Source: Chryseosolibacter sp036402075 (GTDB lineage Bacteria; Bacteroidota; Bacteroidia; Cytophagales; Cyclobacteriaceae). Taken from it: DNA of 14,576 bases. The notes under the pieces are model-generated. The model ran no database searches. It worked only from the letters and a program-made list of their open reading frames with translations, and had not been told where the DNA came from. This document shows, piece by piece, positions 7,284 through 14,576 of the stretch. The translations under genes were made by a program, and so were the position numbers. Position 1 is the first letter of the stretch, and the number at the start of each line of letters is the position of its first letter. Where the stretch lies: positions 1 through 14,576 of the forward strand of contig DASWTP010000266.1 of assembly GCA_036402075.1 (NCBI GenBank), written 5' to 3'.

Positions 7284-9004
7284 TTGAGGACAGTGTTTTT
7301 GCTTACGCTTGATTTATGCTTCTTCCCCTTGCGGACCATGAGTAGGATCATCAATACCACAAGTAAAATCCCTACCGCAATGGCCAGCGCGAAATTATTT
7401 TTTTCTTCGCCCGGCTTTTCTTCAATGACAAGCAGTTGGTTGGCAAGTTGGTCGTGCAGGGTTTGCGTCTTTCCTCCTGGCCAGGTCACCTTGACGTAAT
7501 CGACTTTCAGGGCGCTGCCGAGGCCGAAGTGCGTGATCAGGGAGTTCTGCGAGAGATGACTTGAGCCGCCATCGACTTCCCGGATCATCTTCACACCTTC
7601 TGCCGAAACCTCGATGAGCGCCCCGATTCCGTTTTTATCCGACTGCTGCCCGACCAGCTTTACTTTCAGCCAGTTTCCATGGGTGGAGTCATTGCGGAAG
7701 AGCGTTGTAAAGGTTCGCACGGGATAATCCAGCACTGCCTTCTGATTTACGACAAGCAAATCGAGGTCACCGTCATTATCCATGTCGAACACCACCGAGC
7801 CGCGACCGATTCCGTAATCATTCACGCCAACGAAGGCTGCCTTTTCCCTGAACGTTCCGTTCGTGTTCTCGAAATAGTAGTCAGCCAGGGGAACGTCATT
7901 CGGATTGAGATCACCATTAGCAACAAACAAGTCCACATCCCGATCATGATCAAAGTCGGCAAAGTTCGCTCCCCAGCTGATTGACACGAAATCCATTCCG
8001 CTGGATTTGGCCTCTTCAGTGAACGGTTCATTCTTTCCGTGATTTACCATAAACCGATTGAACCGGATATTAGTGACATAATAGTCCATGAGACCATTGT
8101 TGTCGTAATCGCCAATGGCGGTACCCATGGCATTGATCTTCAAATCAAGGTGGAGATTCTTCGAGCGTTCAATAAAGCTCGCGTCCGGAAATTCATTTTC
8201 AAGAAACACATTTGGCGTTGCCTTATAACCGAAATCATGATTAACAAAAATGTCGAGGTCATTGTCGCGATCGTAGTCAGTAAACGCTCCGCCAAATCCA
8301 AAACCTTTATAGTTCAAACCGTACGCCTTTGTCACGTCAATGAATTTCCTGCCATTCACATTCTTCAGTAAATAAGGAGCTGCGGTCTGGCTCGATTGAA
8401 CAATGTCAGAATCATTGATGTAGGTGAGCTTGCCTTCATAGCCGAAGAAGTAATTTCCGACATAGGCGTCAGTAAAGCCATCAAGATCGAAATCACCGAA
8501 AGACACCCCTGTACTGAAGGACTCGAGGTCTTTCAGGCCAAACTCTTGTGTCACGTTCCTAAAGGTCGAATTTCCATTGTTGAGGAAAAGAAGATTTTCC
8601 GCTCGTGGAATTCGTTTCACTGTGTCGCGGAAGGTAATGGTGGTGACGAACAGGTCGAGCCAGCCATCTTTATTCACATCGGCAGTTGCAGCGCCTTGCG
8701 TCACATAGTTACGGGTGTCGGTAAGTCCTGAAGTTTGAAAAATATTTTTGAAGGTTCCGTTCTTATTGTTCAGGTAGAGCGCATCATCCGCGACACCTCC
8801 GGTGAGATAAACATCTTCCCAACCATCGTTGTTGACGTCCAGAACAACAGCCCCCCCTCCAAACATTCCTTCAAACACAACAAACTGATGGTTGATACCT
8901 GCGCTGTCCGTTACGTTTGTAAAACGCTTTTGTGCGAGGCCACTGCTGGAGACGATCAGCAATAAAATCATGTGGGCGATCGCCCTACTGCTTTGCTGTA
9001 ACAT
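7280..9004 (-). CDS. VCBS/FG-GAP and ASPIC/UnbV (CRTAC1-like) protein with C-terminal membrane anchor
   Basis: This 574-residue exported protein has a signal peptide ending in GLAQ (about residue 24). The ATG at 9004 was chosen because it gives a compact signal with a basic n-region. Starts at 9034 and 8971 are alternatives. Seven calcium-loop motifs of the FG-GAP/VCBS type follow, such as DVNNDGWEDVYL (56-67), DVNKDGWLDLFV (109-120), DFDLDGFTDAYV (171-182), DYDRDNDLDIFV (243-254) and DMDNDGDLDLLV (407-418), consistent with a seven-bladed propeller. An ASPIC/UnbV domain covers about 444-527 (NWLKVKL, GSSHLSQ, VTWPGGK). Residues 537-557 form one hydrophobic helix followed by RKGKKHK, a stop-transfer anchor. 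The gene overlaps the end of the haloperoxidase gene by 20 bp and the DUF1080 gene by 4 bp. Ligand binding or protein-protein interaction is inferred. Confidence 0.9.
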   Translation of the reverse strand: MLQQSSRAIAHMILLLIVSSSGLAQKRFTNVTDSAGINHQFVVFEGMFGGGAVVLDVNNDGWEDVYLTGGVADDALYLNNKNGTFKNIFQTSGLTDTRNYVTQGAATADVNKDGWLDLFVTTITFRDTVKRIPRAENLLFLNNGNSTFRNVTQEFGLKDLESFSTGVSFGDFDLDGFTDAYVGNYFFGYEGKLTYINDSDIVQSSQTAAPYLLKNVNGRKFIDVTKAYGLNYKGFGFGGAFTDYDRDNDLDIFVNHDFGYKATPNVFLENEFPDASFIERSKNLHLDLKINAMGTAIGDYDNNGLMDYYVTNIRFNRFMVNHGKNEPFTEEAKSSGMDFVSISWGANFADFDHDRDVDLFVANGDLNPNDVPLADYYFENTNGTFREKAAFVGVNDYGIGRGSVVFDMDNDGDLDLLVVNQKAVLDYPVRTFTTLFRNDSTHGNWLKVKLVGQQSDKNGIGALIEVSAEGVKMIREVDGGSSHLSQNSLITHFGLGSALKVDYVKVTWPGGKTQTLHDQLANQLLVIEEKPGEEKNNFALAIAVGILLVVLMILLMVRKGKKHKSSVSKNTVLK

Positions 9005-10349
9005 AGGTCGAATCGTTATACCATCCGAGGCCATTCACATTGGCGCCAATTTTTGATCCTTCGACCAGTCCGACTTTGTTGTCTTGCGGGAAATGAATGC
9101 CTCCGTAAAAGCGAGAATTTGCAGTCTCTTCCGCTACGCTCCAAAAGCTCTTGAATGATCGCGGTTTGAAGTCGACATTTCTAAGTTCGTCTCTGGGGCG
9201 CCCGGCATGGGCATCATCTGTAAACTCGAAATTGTCACCATAAAGACCTGCAAGCACAACAGCGACCGCTGCAGCCTGCGTGGCGTGACCTGATGGAAAC
9301 GATGGGAACGGTGGATCAGGCCAGAAGGACTCCCAGTGTTCATCGATATTTTTGGAGATGTAGCTCGATGGTCTTTCAGAATAGAAGTGGTATTTCCATT
9401 TCCAGCAGTTGATGAATGCATCGGCCACAGCCAGTCCAACCTTTGCATATGTTTCGGCTGCCTTAATCAGATTCGGTTTGGCTTTTTTTACGACCAGTGA
9501 TGCCAGGTAGTATGAATGTCCAGGGGGCGTGAACGTTTCGCCTGGATCGTCACCCCACCACAAGGCGGCCTCCTTCTCTTCTTGGGTGAGACTTTTATTT
9601 TTGCTGTACACAGCATTCGACTCCCTGAAGTAATCCGAAATCGTATCAGCGTTGTACTTGATCATCACCGGAACTTGCAACTGGCGATTGGCGACCAGGA
9701 AATTACGGTTTTCGCCCCAGTGAGGATGCAACGGATAATGACTGATGGCTTGTCCATAGAGCGGTGGCTCCCAACAACCTGGCGTTTGTTCCTTACGGTA
9801 CTTCTTGTCAAAGTTAAACAAGTAGCCGCGGTGGCCGCCATCGTTTTTCGACCATTCAAAAATTGCTTCAGCTACAGCACGTCCATATTCTTTTGATCGC
9901 GCCACAACATTATTATCGCTTGCATGCACAAGCTGTTTTTCCAAGGCATTCTCAAGGGAGTCAATTTTGATCTTGTTTGCATCGGAGGTTTGATTGTAGA
10001 TGCGCTTTAGAATTAGCGCCTGCCCTGCATTAAGCGAAACCGGCCAGTTATATATTTTGTTTGGGTCTGGCTTTGGAAGTGCGGGAATATCCGCAAGTTG
10101 GCCTTCCAATGATCGGTGAGTTGGAAAACCGTGAACGATTGACTCATACATCGTCAGTCCGATGTAGCCGAGTGCGCGCGAAGCATAGGTGGGCGAATTG
10201 GCAGGCGTATTTTTCGTGATGACCAACGTCATGTCGGCCCATGCTGTTGCTACATCCACGGGCGAATCGATTGTTGGCTGGTGAACTGTTGAACAACAGA
10301 AAGCAGTCGCGATAACGACAACGGCTAATATGTTTTTAACACGCAACAT
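8985..10349 (-). CDS. Vanadium-dependent haloperoxidase / PAP2-superfamily enzyme
   Basis: This 454-residue exported enzyme belongs to the vanadium haloperoxidase/PAP2 superfamily. The vanadate (or phosphate) pocket is complete: K-x6-RP at K319, R326 and P327 (KYHFYSERP), PSGH at 352-355, and SR-x5-H-x3-D at S412, R413, H419 and D423 (SRFYGGIHFPQD). In haloperoxidases H419 would ligate vanadate and H355 would be the acid-base residue. The same pocket in PAP2 relatives hydrolyses phosphate esters, so oxidation and dephosphorylation are both possible. The N-terminus (MLRVKNILAVVVIATAFCC) is a signal peptide. Cys19 may be lipidated, but the residue before it is Cys rather than Gly, Ala or Ser. 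The gene begins 5 bp after the large VCBS gene and overlaps the next gene by 20 bp. It is flanked on both sides by VCBS-ASPIC/UnbV genes. Confidence 0.92.
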   Translation of the reverse strand: MLRVKNILAVVVIATAFCCSTVHQPTIDSPVDVATAWADMTLVITKNTPANSPTYASRALGYIGLTMYESIVHGFPTHRSLEGQLADIPALPKPDPNKIYNWPVSLNAGQALILKRIYNQTSDANKIKIDSLENALEKQLVHASDNNVVARSKEYGRAVAEAIFEWSKNDGGHRGYLFNFDKKYRKEQTPGCWEPPLYGQAISHYPLHPHWGENRNFLVANRQLQVPVMIKYNADTISDYFRESNAVYSKNKSLTQEEKEAALWWGDDPGETFTPPGHSYYLASLVVKKAKPNLIKAAETYAKVGLAVADAFINCWKWKYHFYSERPSSYISKNIDEHWESFWPDPPFPSFPSGHATQAAAVAVVLAGLYGDNFEFTDDAHAGRPRDELRNVDFKPRSFKSFWSVAEETANSRFYGGIHFPQDNKVGLVEGSKIGANVNGLGWYNDSTYVTAKQ

Positions 10350-10354
10350 TTACA

Positions 10355-13300
10355 TCATCTTTGAAGATTGGCGATCGCACCTCGTCCTGCTCCAGTTTGT
10401 TTGAGCTTAAAGGTCACAATAGGAGCTTCGTTGATTCCGAACCAAAAATTGTCACCCAGCCGAATAATGCTTCGGACGTCACCTTTTAGTGAAAGGCCGG
10501 AATTGAATTGATCCACATACGTGAATTTTCCGGTACCATCTCCTTTCAGTAGCACTCCGTAGTTTGCATCATACTTTCCAATCTTGATCTTCATTTTACT
10601 GTTGTTTCCGCACAGCAAGAGGTCGGAGTTCCCATCACGGTCAACGTCCACCACCGCGGAAGCATACACGGGTGAGTATTGGGCCTCGCGTGGCAAATCA
10701 TGGGAAGTAAATTTCCCAGAAGCGCTACCGGTAAAGACACGGGTTTGAAAATCAGTTGCTGTCAGATGGCCAGCCCCATCGAGGTCTTCTTGTTTAATAA
10801 TGTCCGTGATGGTGGCGCTTGCGTAGCTTTCGTAGTCAGTAAAGCGCGAGCGCATGCTCCCGATCTGGTCGAGCAACTCATCCCGTGTGATATATGGATA
10901 GCGCTTATCCTGGATGTAAAAACAAAACAGGGGATCGATCGAACCATTGTTGTCAAAATCCTTAAAGAAGATTTCAGCAGGCTGCTGCTCCGAGGCCTTA
11001 CACTGGCTGTTCAGCCCCATGTTCCCCGCAATCAGATCAACATATCCATCGTTATTAAAGTCAGCGGTGTCGAGGGAGTTCCACCAGCCTGACATCGGCT
11101 TGTCAAAATAAACTGTTGTGCGATCCGCAAATTTCTGATTTTCGTTGAGTAACACTGTTATGCGCATCCATTCTCCTGCCAAAATAAGATCAAGCTTGTG
11201 ATCATGGTTGATGTCCAGGGCAACGGCATCGGTGACCATTCCAATTTTTCTGAGCTGTGGCGCTATGGTATTCGTCTGGTCGCTGAACTTATTCCCCTCG
11301 TTAATCAGCAAGAAGCTTTCAGGTGTTTCAGGGTAACGGCCTGGCGTGACTCGTCCACCGAGGAAAATATCTGGACGCCCATCGTTGTTGAAGTCTCCTG
11401 TAAGCACGCATCCCTTGGAAGACTTCACTTCGGGGAGCCAGTCTGTCGCCACCGTAAAATTGCCGTGTGAATCATTGAGGTAAAGCCGATCCTGCAAGTG
11501 GGCGTCTCCTGCCGTAAGGCTGTGATATCCACCCATGGCAACATAGAGGTCCAGAAAACCGTCTGCATTAACGTCTGCAAAAGCAGCGTCAGCTTCTATT
11601 CCGGTGAGCGGGTAATCAAAATCTTTCACAACACGATTCTGAAATGTATTATTGCTCTGCTGGATGAACAGTTTTCCGCTTGTTCCATTGCCACCGGTGA
11701 TGTACACATCTTCGAGGCCGTCATTGTTCACATCCCCTTTAACCAGTTTTGTGTTGCCATGCGACAATTGAGTCAGCAAAAGCGGCTGACGTTTGAAGTC
11801 GTTGATCGCGCTTTTCGGTGACGCATGAACGACAGGCGACTTGATTTTTGTAAACATCGTCTCCGTGCGCATGACTTTTGTGGTTTCTTCTTTTGCGTTA
11901 ACCTCTCGTGCAATAAGTGGCGAAGCCGTGGTGACATTTCTGAGCTTTTGATATTTTCCGGAAGGCCAGCGGATCTCAACCGAATCTACTGCAGCCTTTG
12001 CTCCCACACCCACGTGCAGCACTGGCGAGACAGCGGACAAATATCCCCGCGCGGGCATTTGTTCAACTACTTGTTGTTTATCTTCAACCCACACGGTAAT
12101 TCTTCCCCCTATCCCGCTTGTATTCATTCCTTCTCCTTCAAGTTTTATAGCCAGCGAGCGGTTACCTGATCTTTCAGAATTATTACGATAAAGAAATGCA
12201 TTCTGATTGATGTTGTTGATGATCAGGTCGAGGTCACCATCGTTATCGAAATCCGCGTAGGCGGCTCCATTGCTATTGGATGCTTTTTCCAATCCCCACT
12301 CCCGCGTTCTTTTCTTAAACGTATATCCATTTTCATTTGAAAAAATATAGTTAACCACGTTTGATGCCGGCATGTGCTCAATGATTCCGAGCACCTCTTC
12401 CCGTACAAGTCTTCCCTTGTTCTTGACATAGCCATCCATGTATTTGATGAAATCAAGGTTGGTGTAATCGCGAACGTAGCCATTGGTTACAAGTAAATCC
12501 TTGTATCCGTTGTTGTCATAATCGGCCAGAAGCGCGGCCCAGCTCCAGTCTGTGTTTGAAATGCCAGCGAGCTGACCAATCTCGCTGAATGTTCCATCCC
12601 CGTTGTTGACGTGAAACATGTTACGCATATACTGGTAATAAAAACCCGACCGAACATTCAAGTCAAACTTAGCATAGTTATCGGGAGCCATCAGCAATTT
12701 CTGTCTGCGGTTGTCTTCAGGAAGCATGTCAAGTGTAACGATTTCCGGACGGCCGTCATTGTTAACATCGGCAATATCGTTACCCATAGAGAATTGACTG
12801 GTATGTCCCAGTGCCTCTTGAATGGTGTTGGTGAACGTTCCGTTCTTGTTATTAATGTATAGGTAATCAGGGACCGAATAATCATTGGAAATATATACAT
12901 CCGGCCATTGATCGTTGTTGAGATCGGCAATCCCCGCTCCCAGACCGTAGGCAAGCGCGGAACCGTTGATGCCGGAGTTGACAGTGACATCTTTGAATTT
13001 TCCTTTTTCCTGGACAAGCAATCGGATTCCTTTTTGGGGATCATCTTTCTGAAGCATCGTGGCGGTGCTGACCTCGTTGAGGATGGGAAGGTTTACCGGA
13101 TTATGGTTTAAGAGTAATAAGTCAAGGTCGGAGTCCCTGTCGTAGTCAAAAAAATATGCCTGGTTTGTGAATGCCGGATTTGTTAGTCCGTATTGCCTGG
13201 AGCTTTCGACAAAGGTTGGAATATTTTCATTGTTGTTACCCTGGTTAATGAAGAGCTGGTTTATTCGATTCTCCTCTTTCACCATACCTGAATAGCAAAC

Positions 13301-13726
13301 AAAAATGTCGAGTCGTTTGTCGCCATTTACATCGGCTACACTTACGCCCGTTTTCCACGGACCACTTCGTCCCCCGACTCCCGAGGCATTGGTAATGTCT
13401 TTAAATTTGAAGTTTCCTTGATTGAGAAACAACTTGTTCTCTTGCATATTTGATGTCATGTAGACATCGATGAGGCCATCGTTATTGAAATCGGCCGTTG
13501 CAACACCTCCCCCATTGTAGAAATATTCATACATCAGGATGTTGGTATTAGGTGCCTCTGTGAGTTCGTTGTTGAAAGCGAGGCCGCTCTGGCCAGGATT
13601 AATAAGTGTGAACAGCGTACTTTCCGGGCTCGAAGTTGCGGGGGCTGTTATTACTTCTTCTTTTGTTTTGTCGCACGCGAAGATGCCGAGCGCGATTGCG
13701 GGGAATATTAGTCTAAAAAGTCTCAT
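10355..13726 (-). CDS. Giant lipoprotein with two VCBS propellers around an ASPIC/UnbV domain
   Basis: This 1123-residue lipoprotein has the signal MRLFRLIFPAIALGIFAC (Cys18). In-frame starts up to 13780 (a TTG) exist, but the ATG at 13726 gives the most typical lipoprotein signal. Seven FG-GAP/VCBS loops lie between about 79 and 503, for example DFNNDGLIDVYM (79-90), DLNNDQWPDVYI (268-279) and DFDNDGDLDLII (492-503). An ASPIC/UnbV domain follows at about 524-597 (GYLSAVSPVLHVGVG, IRWPSGK). Seven more loops lie between 665 and 1038, for example DVNADGFLDLYV (718-729) and DVDRDGNSDLLL (1027-1038). The architecture suggests two seven-bladed calcium-binding propellers. A degenerate EF-hand-like loop, DLDGAGHLTATD (981-992), sits inside the second block. 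Such proteins are common beside SusC/SusD in Bacteroidota, where their role is unproven. Surface ligand binding is inferred. It lies between the SusD gene and the haloperoxidase gene. Confidence 0.9.
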   Translation of the reverse strand: MRLFRLIFPAIALGIFACDKTKEEVITAPATSSPESTLFTLINPGQSGLAFNNELTEAPNTNILMYEYFYNGGGVATADFNNDGLIDVYMTSNMQENKLFLNQGNFKFKDITNASGVGGRSGPWKTGVSVADVNGDKRLDIFVCYSGMVKEENRINQLFINQGNNNENIPTFVESSRQYGLTNPAFTNQAYFFDYDRDSDLDLLLLNHNPVNLPILNEVSTATMLQKDDPQKGIRLLVQEKGKFKDVTVNSGINGSALAYGLGAGIADLNNDQWPDVYISNDYSVPDYLYINNKNGTFTNTIQEALGHTSQFSMGNDIADVNNDGRPEIVTLDMLPEDNRRQKLLMAPDNYAKFDLNVRSGFYYQYMRNMFHVNNGDGTFSEIGQLAGISNTDWSWAALLADYDNNGYKDLLVTNGYVRDYTNLDFIKYMDGYVKNKGRLVREEVLGIIEHMPASNVVNYIFSNENGYTFKKRTREWGLEKASNSNGAAYADFDNDGDLDLIINNINQNAFLYRNNSERSGNRSLAIKLEGEGMNTSGIGGRITVWVEDKQQVVEQMPARGYLSAVSPVLHVGVGAKAAVDSVEIRWPSGKYQKLRNVTTASPLIAREVNAKEETTKVMRTETMFTKIKSPVVHASPKSAINDFKRQPLLLTQLSHGNTKLVKGDVNNDGLEDVYITGGNGTSGKLFIQQSNNTFQNRVVKDFDYPLTGIEADAAFADVNADGFLDLYVAMGGYHSLTAGDAHLQDRLYLNDSHGNFTVATDWLPEVKSSKGCVLTGDFNNDGRPDIFLGGRVTPGRYPETPESFLLINEGNKFSDQTNTIAPQLRKIGMVTDAVALDINHDHKLDLILAGEWMRITVLLNENQKFADRTTVYFDKPMSGWWNSLDTADFNNDGYVDLIAGNMGLNSQCKASEQQPAEIFFKDFDNNGSIDPLFCFYIQDKRYPYITRDELLDQIGSMRSRFTDYESYASATITDIIKQEDLDGAGHLTATDFQTRVFTGSASGKFTSHDLPREAQYSPVYASAVVDVDRDGNSDLLLCGNNSKMKIKIGKYDANYGVLLKGDGTGKFTYVDQFNSGLSLKGDVRSIIRLGDNFWFGINEAPIVTFKLKQTGAGRGAIANLQR

Positions 13727-13816
13727 GTGCCTGCGAATTAATTTTGAAATTCCACCCAGCATTGCCATCCTGTTTTTCAAAATTCCTTTTGGATTACTCG
13801 TCTCGGTTTATAAAGA

Positions 13817-13849
13817 GAACCTATCCCGAACCCAAAACGGGATAGGTTC
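13817..13849 (-). terminator. Perfect 12-bp stem-loop between SusD and the downstream genes
   Basis: GAACCTATCCCG (13817-13828) and its exact complement CGGGATAGGTTC (13838-13849) are separated by a 9-nt loop. On the transcribed (minus) strand the stem begins 13 bp after the SusD stop codon and is followed by a TCTTTAT stretch, which is only a weak U-tract. It may act as a partial terminator or as a 3' stabilising structure that lets SusC/SusD be expressed more than the genes below. Because the downstream genes have no clear promoter, partial read-through is more likely than full termination. Confidence 0.55.
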
Positions 13850-13862
13850 AAAAGGAAACGTA

Positions 13863-14576
13863 TTAATACCCAGGGTTCTGCACGAGCTTTGCATTTCTGC
13901 TCACCTCGTTCCGGGTAAGTGGTCGATAATACATTTTGTCGTCCCACTTTCTTGACTCATTCTCAGTATTCAGCTGAGGAGTATAGGTATAAGTATAGAC
14001 AGTTTTGTCGTGCCGGTATGGCGACAAAGGAGTCTTGCCAGGTTTTAGCGTTGCCTCGATGTAGATCTCCTGGATGGGTCTGCCTTGTGTTGTTGGCGCA
14101 ATCATCCATCTGCGGGCATCATGATAGCGGTGCTCTTCATAGGCTAGCTCGATTCGTCTTTCGTTTTGATAACGCGCCATGAGTGCCGCACCCGATTCTG
14201 TTACGGCAGGCATACCCGACCGGAACCTGATCTTATTCAGCCACGTCTTTGCTTCCGCTTCTTCACCCAGTTCGATACAGGCTTCAACATAGTTGAGAAC
14301 GGCTTCGGTGTATCGAAGGAACGGCCAAGGTACCACCTGGTAACCCGACTGATTTTCAACTACCGATGGATCCGGATCGATAAATTTCCGAACATAATAG
14401 TGTGTACGGCTTCCGTTCCAGTTTTCAACGGCTGACTCGCGTGTATCCACACCGTTAACAAGGCCACCGCTGCCATTCGCATAGTAGCCAGTCTGGATCT
14501 GGTTCACCGGGTCGAGGTTTGCTACATCCGAAGGACGTGGCTTCCAGGTTGCACCGTCATAGAGAATTGTTCCGTA
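13863..14576 (-). CDS. SusD/RagB-family outer-membrane lipoprotein, 5' end missing
   Basis: These are the C-terminal 237 residues of a SusD/RagB homologue. SusD-type lipoproteins sit at the cell surface on top of a SusC TonB-dependent channel and capture glycans or other nutrients. The frame is open to the right edge of the window, so the signal peptide and N-terminal TPR-like helices are missing. The visible part has the hallmark helix PFLRYTEAVLNYVEACIELG, followed by LNKIRFRSGMPAV, then NERRIELAYEEHRYHDARRW and the typical ending LVQNPGY. A SusC gene would be expected beyond the right edge. It heads the group of VCBS, haloperoxidase and DUF1080 genes and probably defines what they act on. 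The substrate cannot be read from this fragment. Confidence 0.95.
   Translation of the reverse strand, partial: YGTILYDGATWKPRPSDVANLDPVNQIQTGYYANGSGGLVNGVDTRESAVENWNGSRTHYYVRKFIDPDPSVVENQSGYQVVPWPFLRYTEAVLNYVEACIELGEEAEAKTWLNKIRFRSGMPAVTESGAALMARYQNERRIELAYEEHRYHDARRWMIAPTTQGRPIQEIYIEATLKPGKTPLSPYRHDKTVYTYTYTPQLNTENESRKWDDKMYYRPLTRNEVSRNAKLVQNPGY

Noticed and set aside
8985..10349. Calling this enzyme simply a lipid phosphatase (PAP2).
   Set aside because: The overall length, the N-terminal helical region and the SR-x5-H-x3-D context fit bacterial vanadium haloperoxidase-like proteins better, although phosphatase activity cannot be excluded from sequence.
7044..13111. Many long plus-strand open frames opposite the VCBS genes (for example 8039-8371 and 11825-12169).
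   Set aside because: They mirror the repetitive Asp/Asn/Gly codons of the minus-strand genes, have no signal peptides or domains and overlap well-supported genes completely.

Overview
The window looks like a piece of a Bacteroidota chromosome, probably from the Cytophagales or a related order. The evidence is a SusD-type outer-membrane lipoprotein ending in the usual 'NPGY', a TonB-dependent receptor with an N-terminal carboxypeptidase-regulatory-like domain, many short lipoprotein signal peptides, FG-GAP/VCBS proteins with ASPIC/UnbV domains, and an AT-rich promoter of the TAnnTTTG type. No RNA genes, CRISPR arrays, insertion sequences or phage genes were seen. All genes but one are on the minus strand, so the operons read from right to left.

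Right-hand block (14576 down to 6501), a SusD-led operon: the C-terminal part of a SusD homologue (runs off the right edge), a 12-bp perfect stem-loop, a very large lipoprotein with two seven-motif VCBS blocks flanking an ASPIC/UnbV domain, a vanadium-dependent haloperoxidase/PAP2-type enzyme with a complete vanadate site, a second VCBS-ASPIC/UnbV protein ending in a transmembrane anchor, and a DUF1080 (3-keto-disaccharide hydrolase-like) lipoprotein. From the large VCBS gene on, the four genes are 5 bp apart or overlap, so they are probably co-transcribed and partly translationally coupled. This looks like an uptake-and-processing locus for a sugar or glycoconjugate, with an unusual oxidative or phosphatase-type member.

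Middle (6424 down to 5655): one small plus-strand lipoprotein gene converges on the DUF1080 gene, followed by about 350 bp with no convincing gene. Then comes the promoter and operator-like region of the left-hand operon.

Left-hand block (5654 down to 1), an iron-type operon: a DUF4856 lipoprotein interrupted by an in-frame TAG with 50 further sense codons behind it, an imelysin-like lipoprotein whose usual GxHxxE motif reads GFPALD, a full-length homologue of vitamin K-dependent gamma-glutamyl carboxylase (HTTM/VKGC family) that keeps the equivalents of the catalytic lysine and key histidines, and a FecA-like TonB-dependent receptor running off the left edge. The likely shared theme is uptake or surface handling of a metal or metal chelate. 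The VKGC homologue is the most intriguing member because its substrate in such operons is, to my knowledge, undefined.
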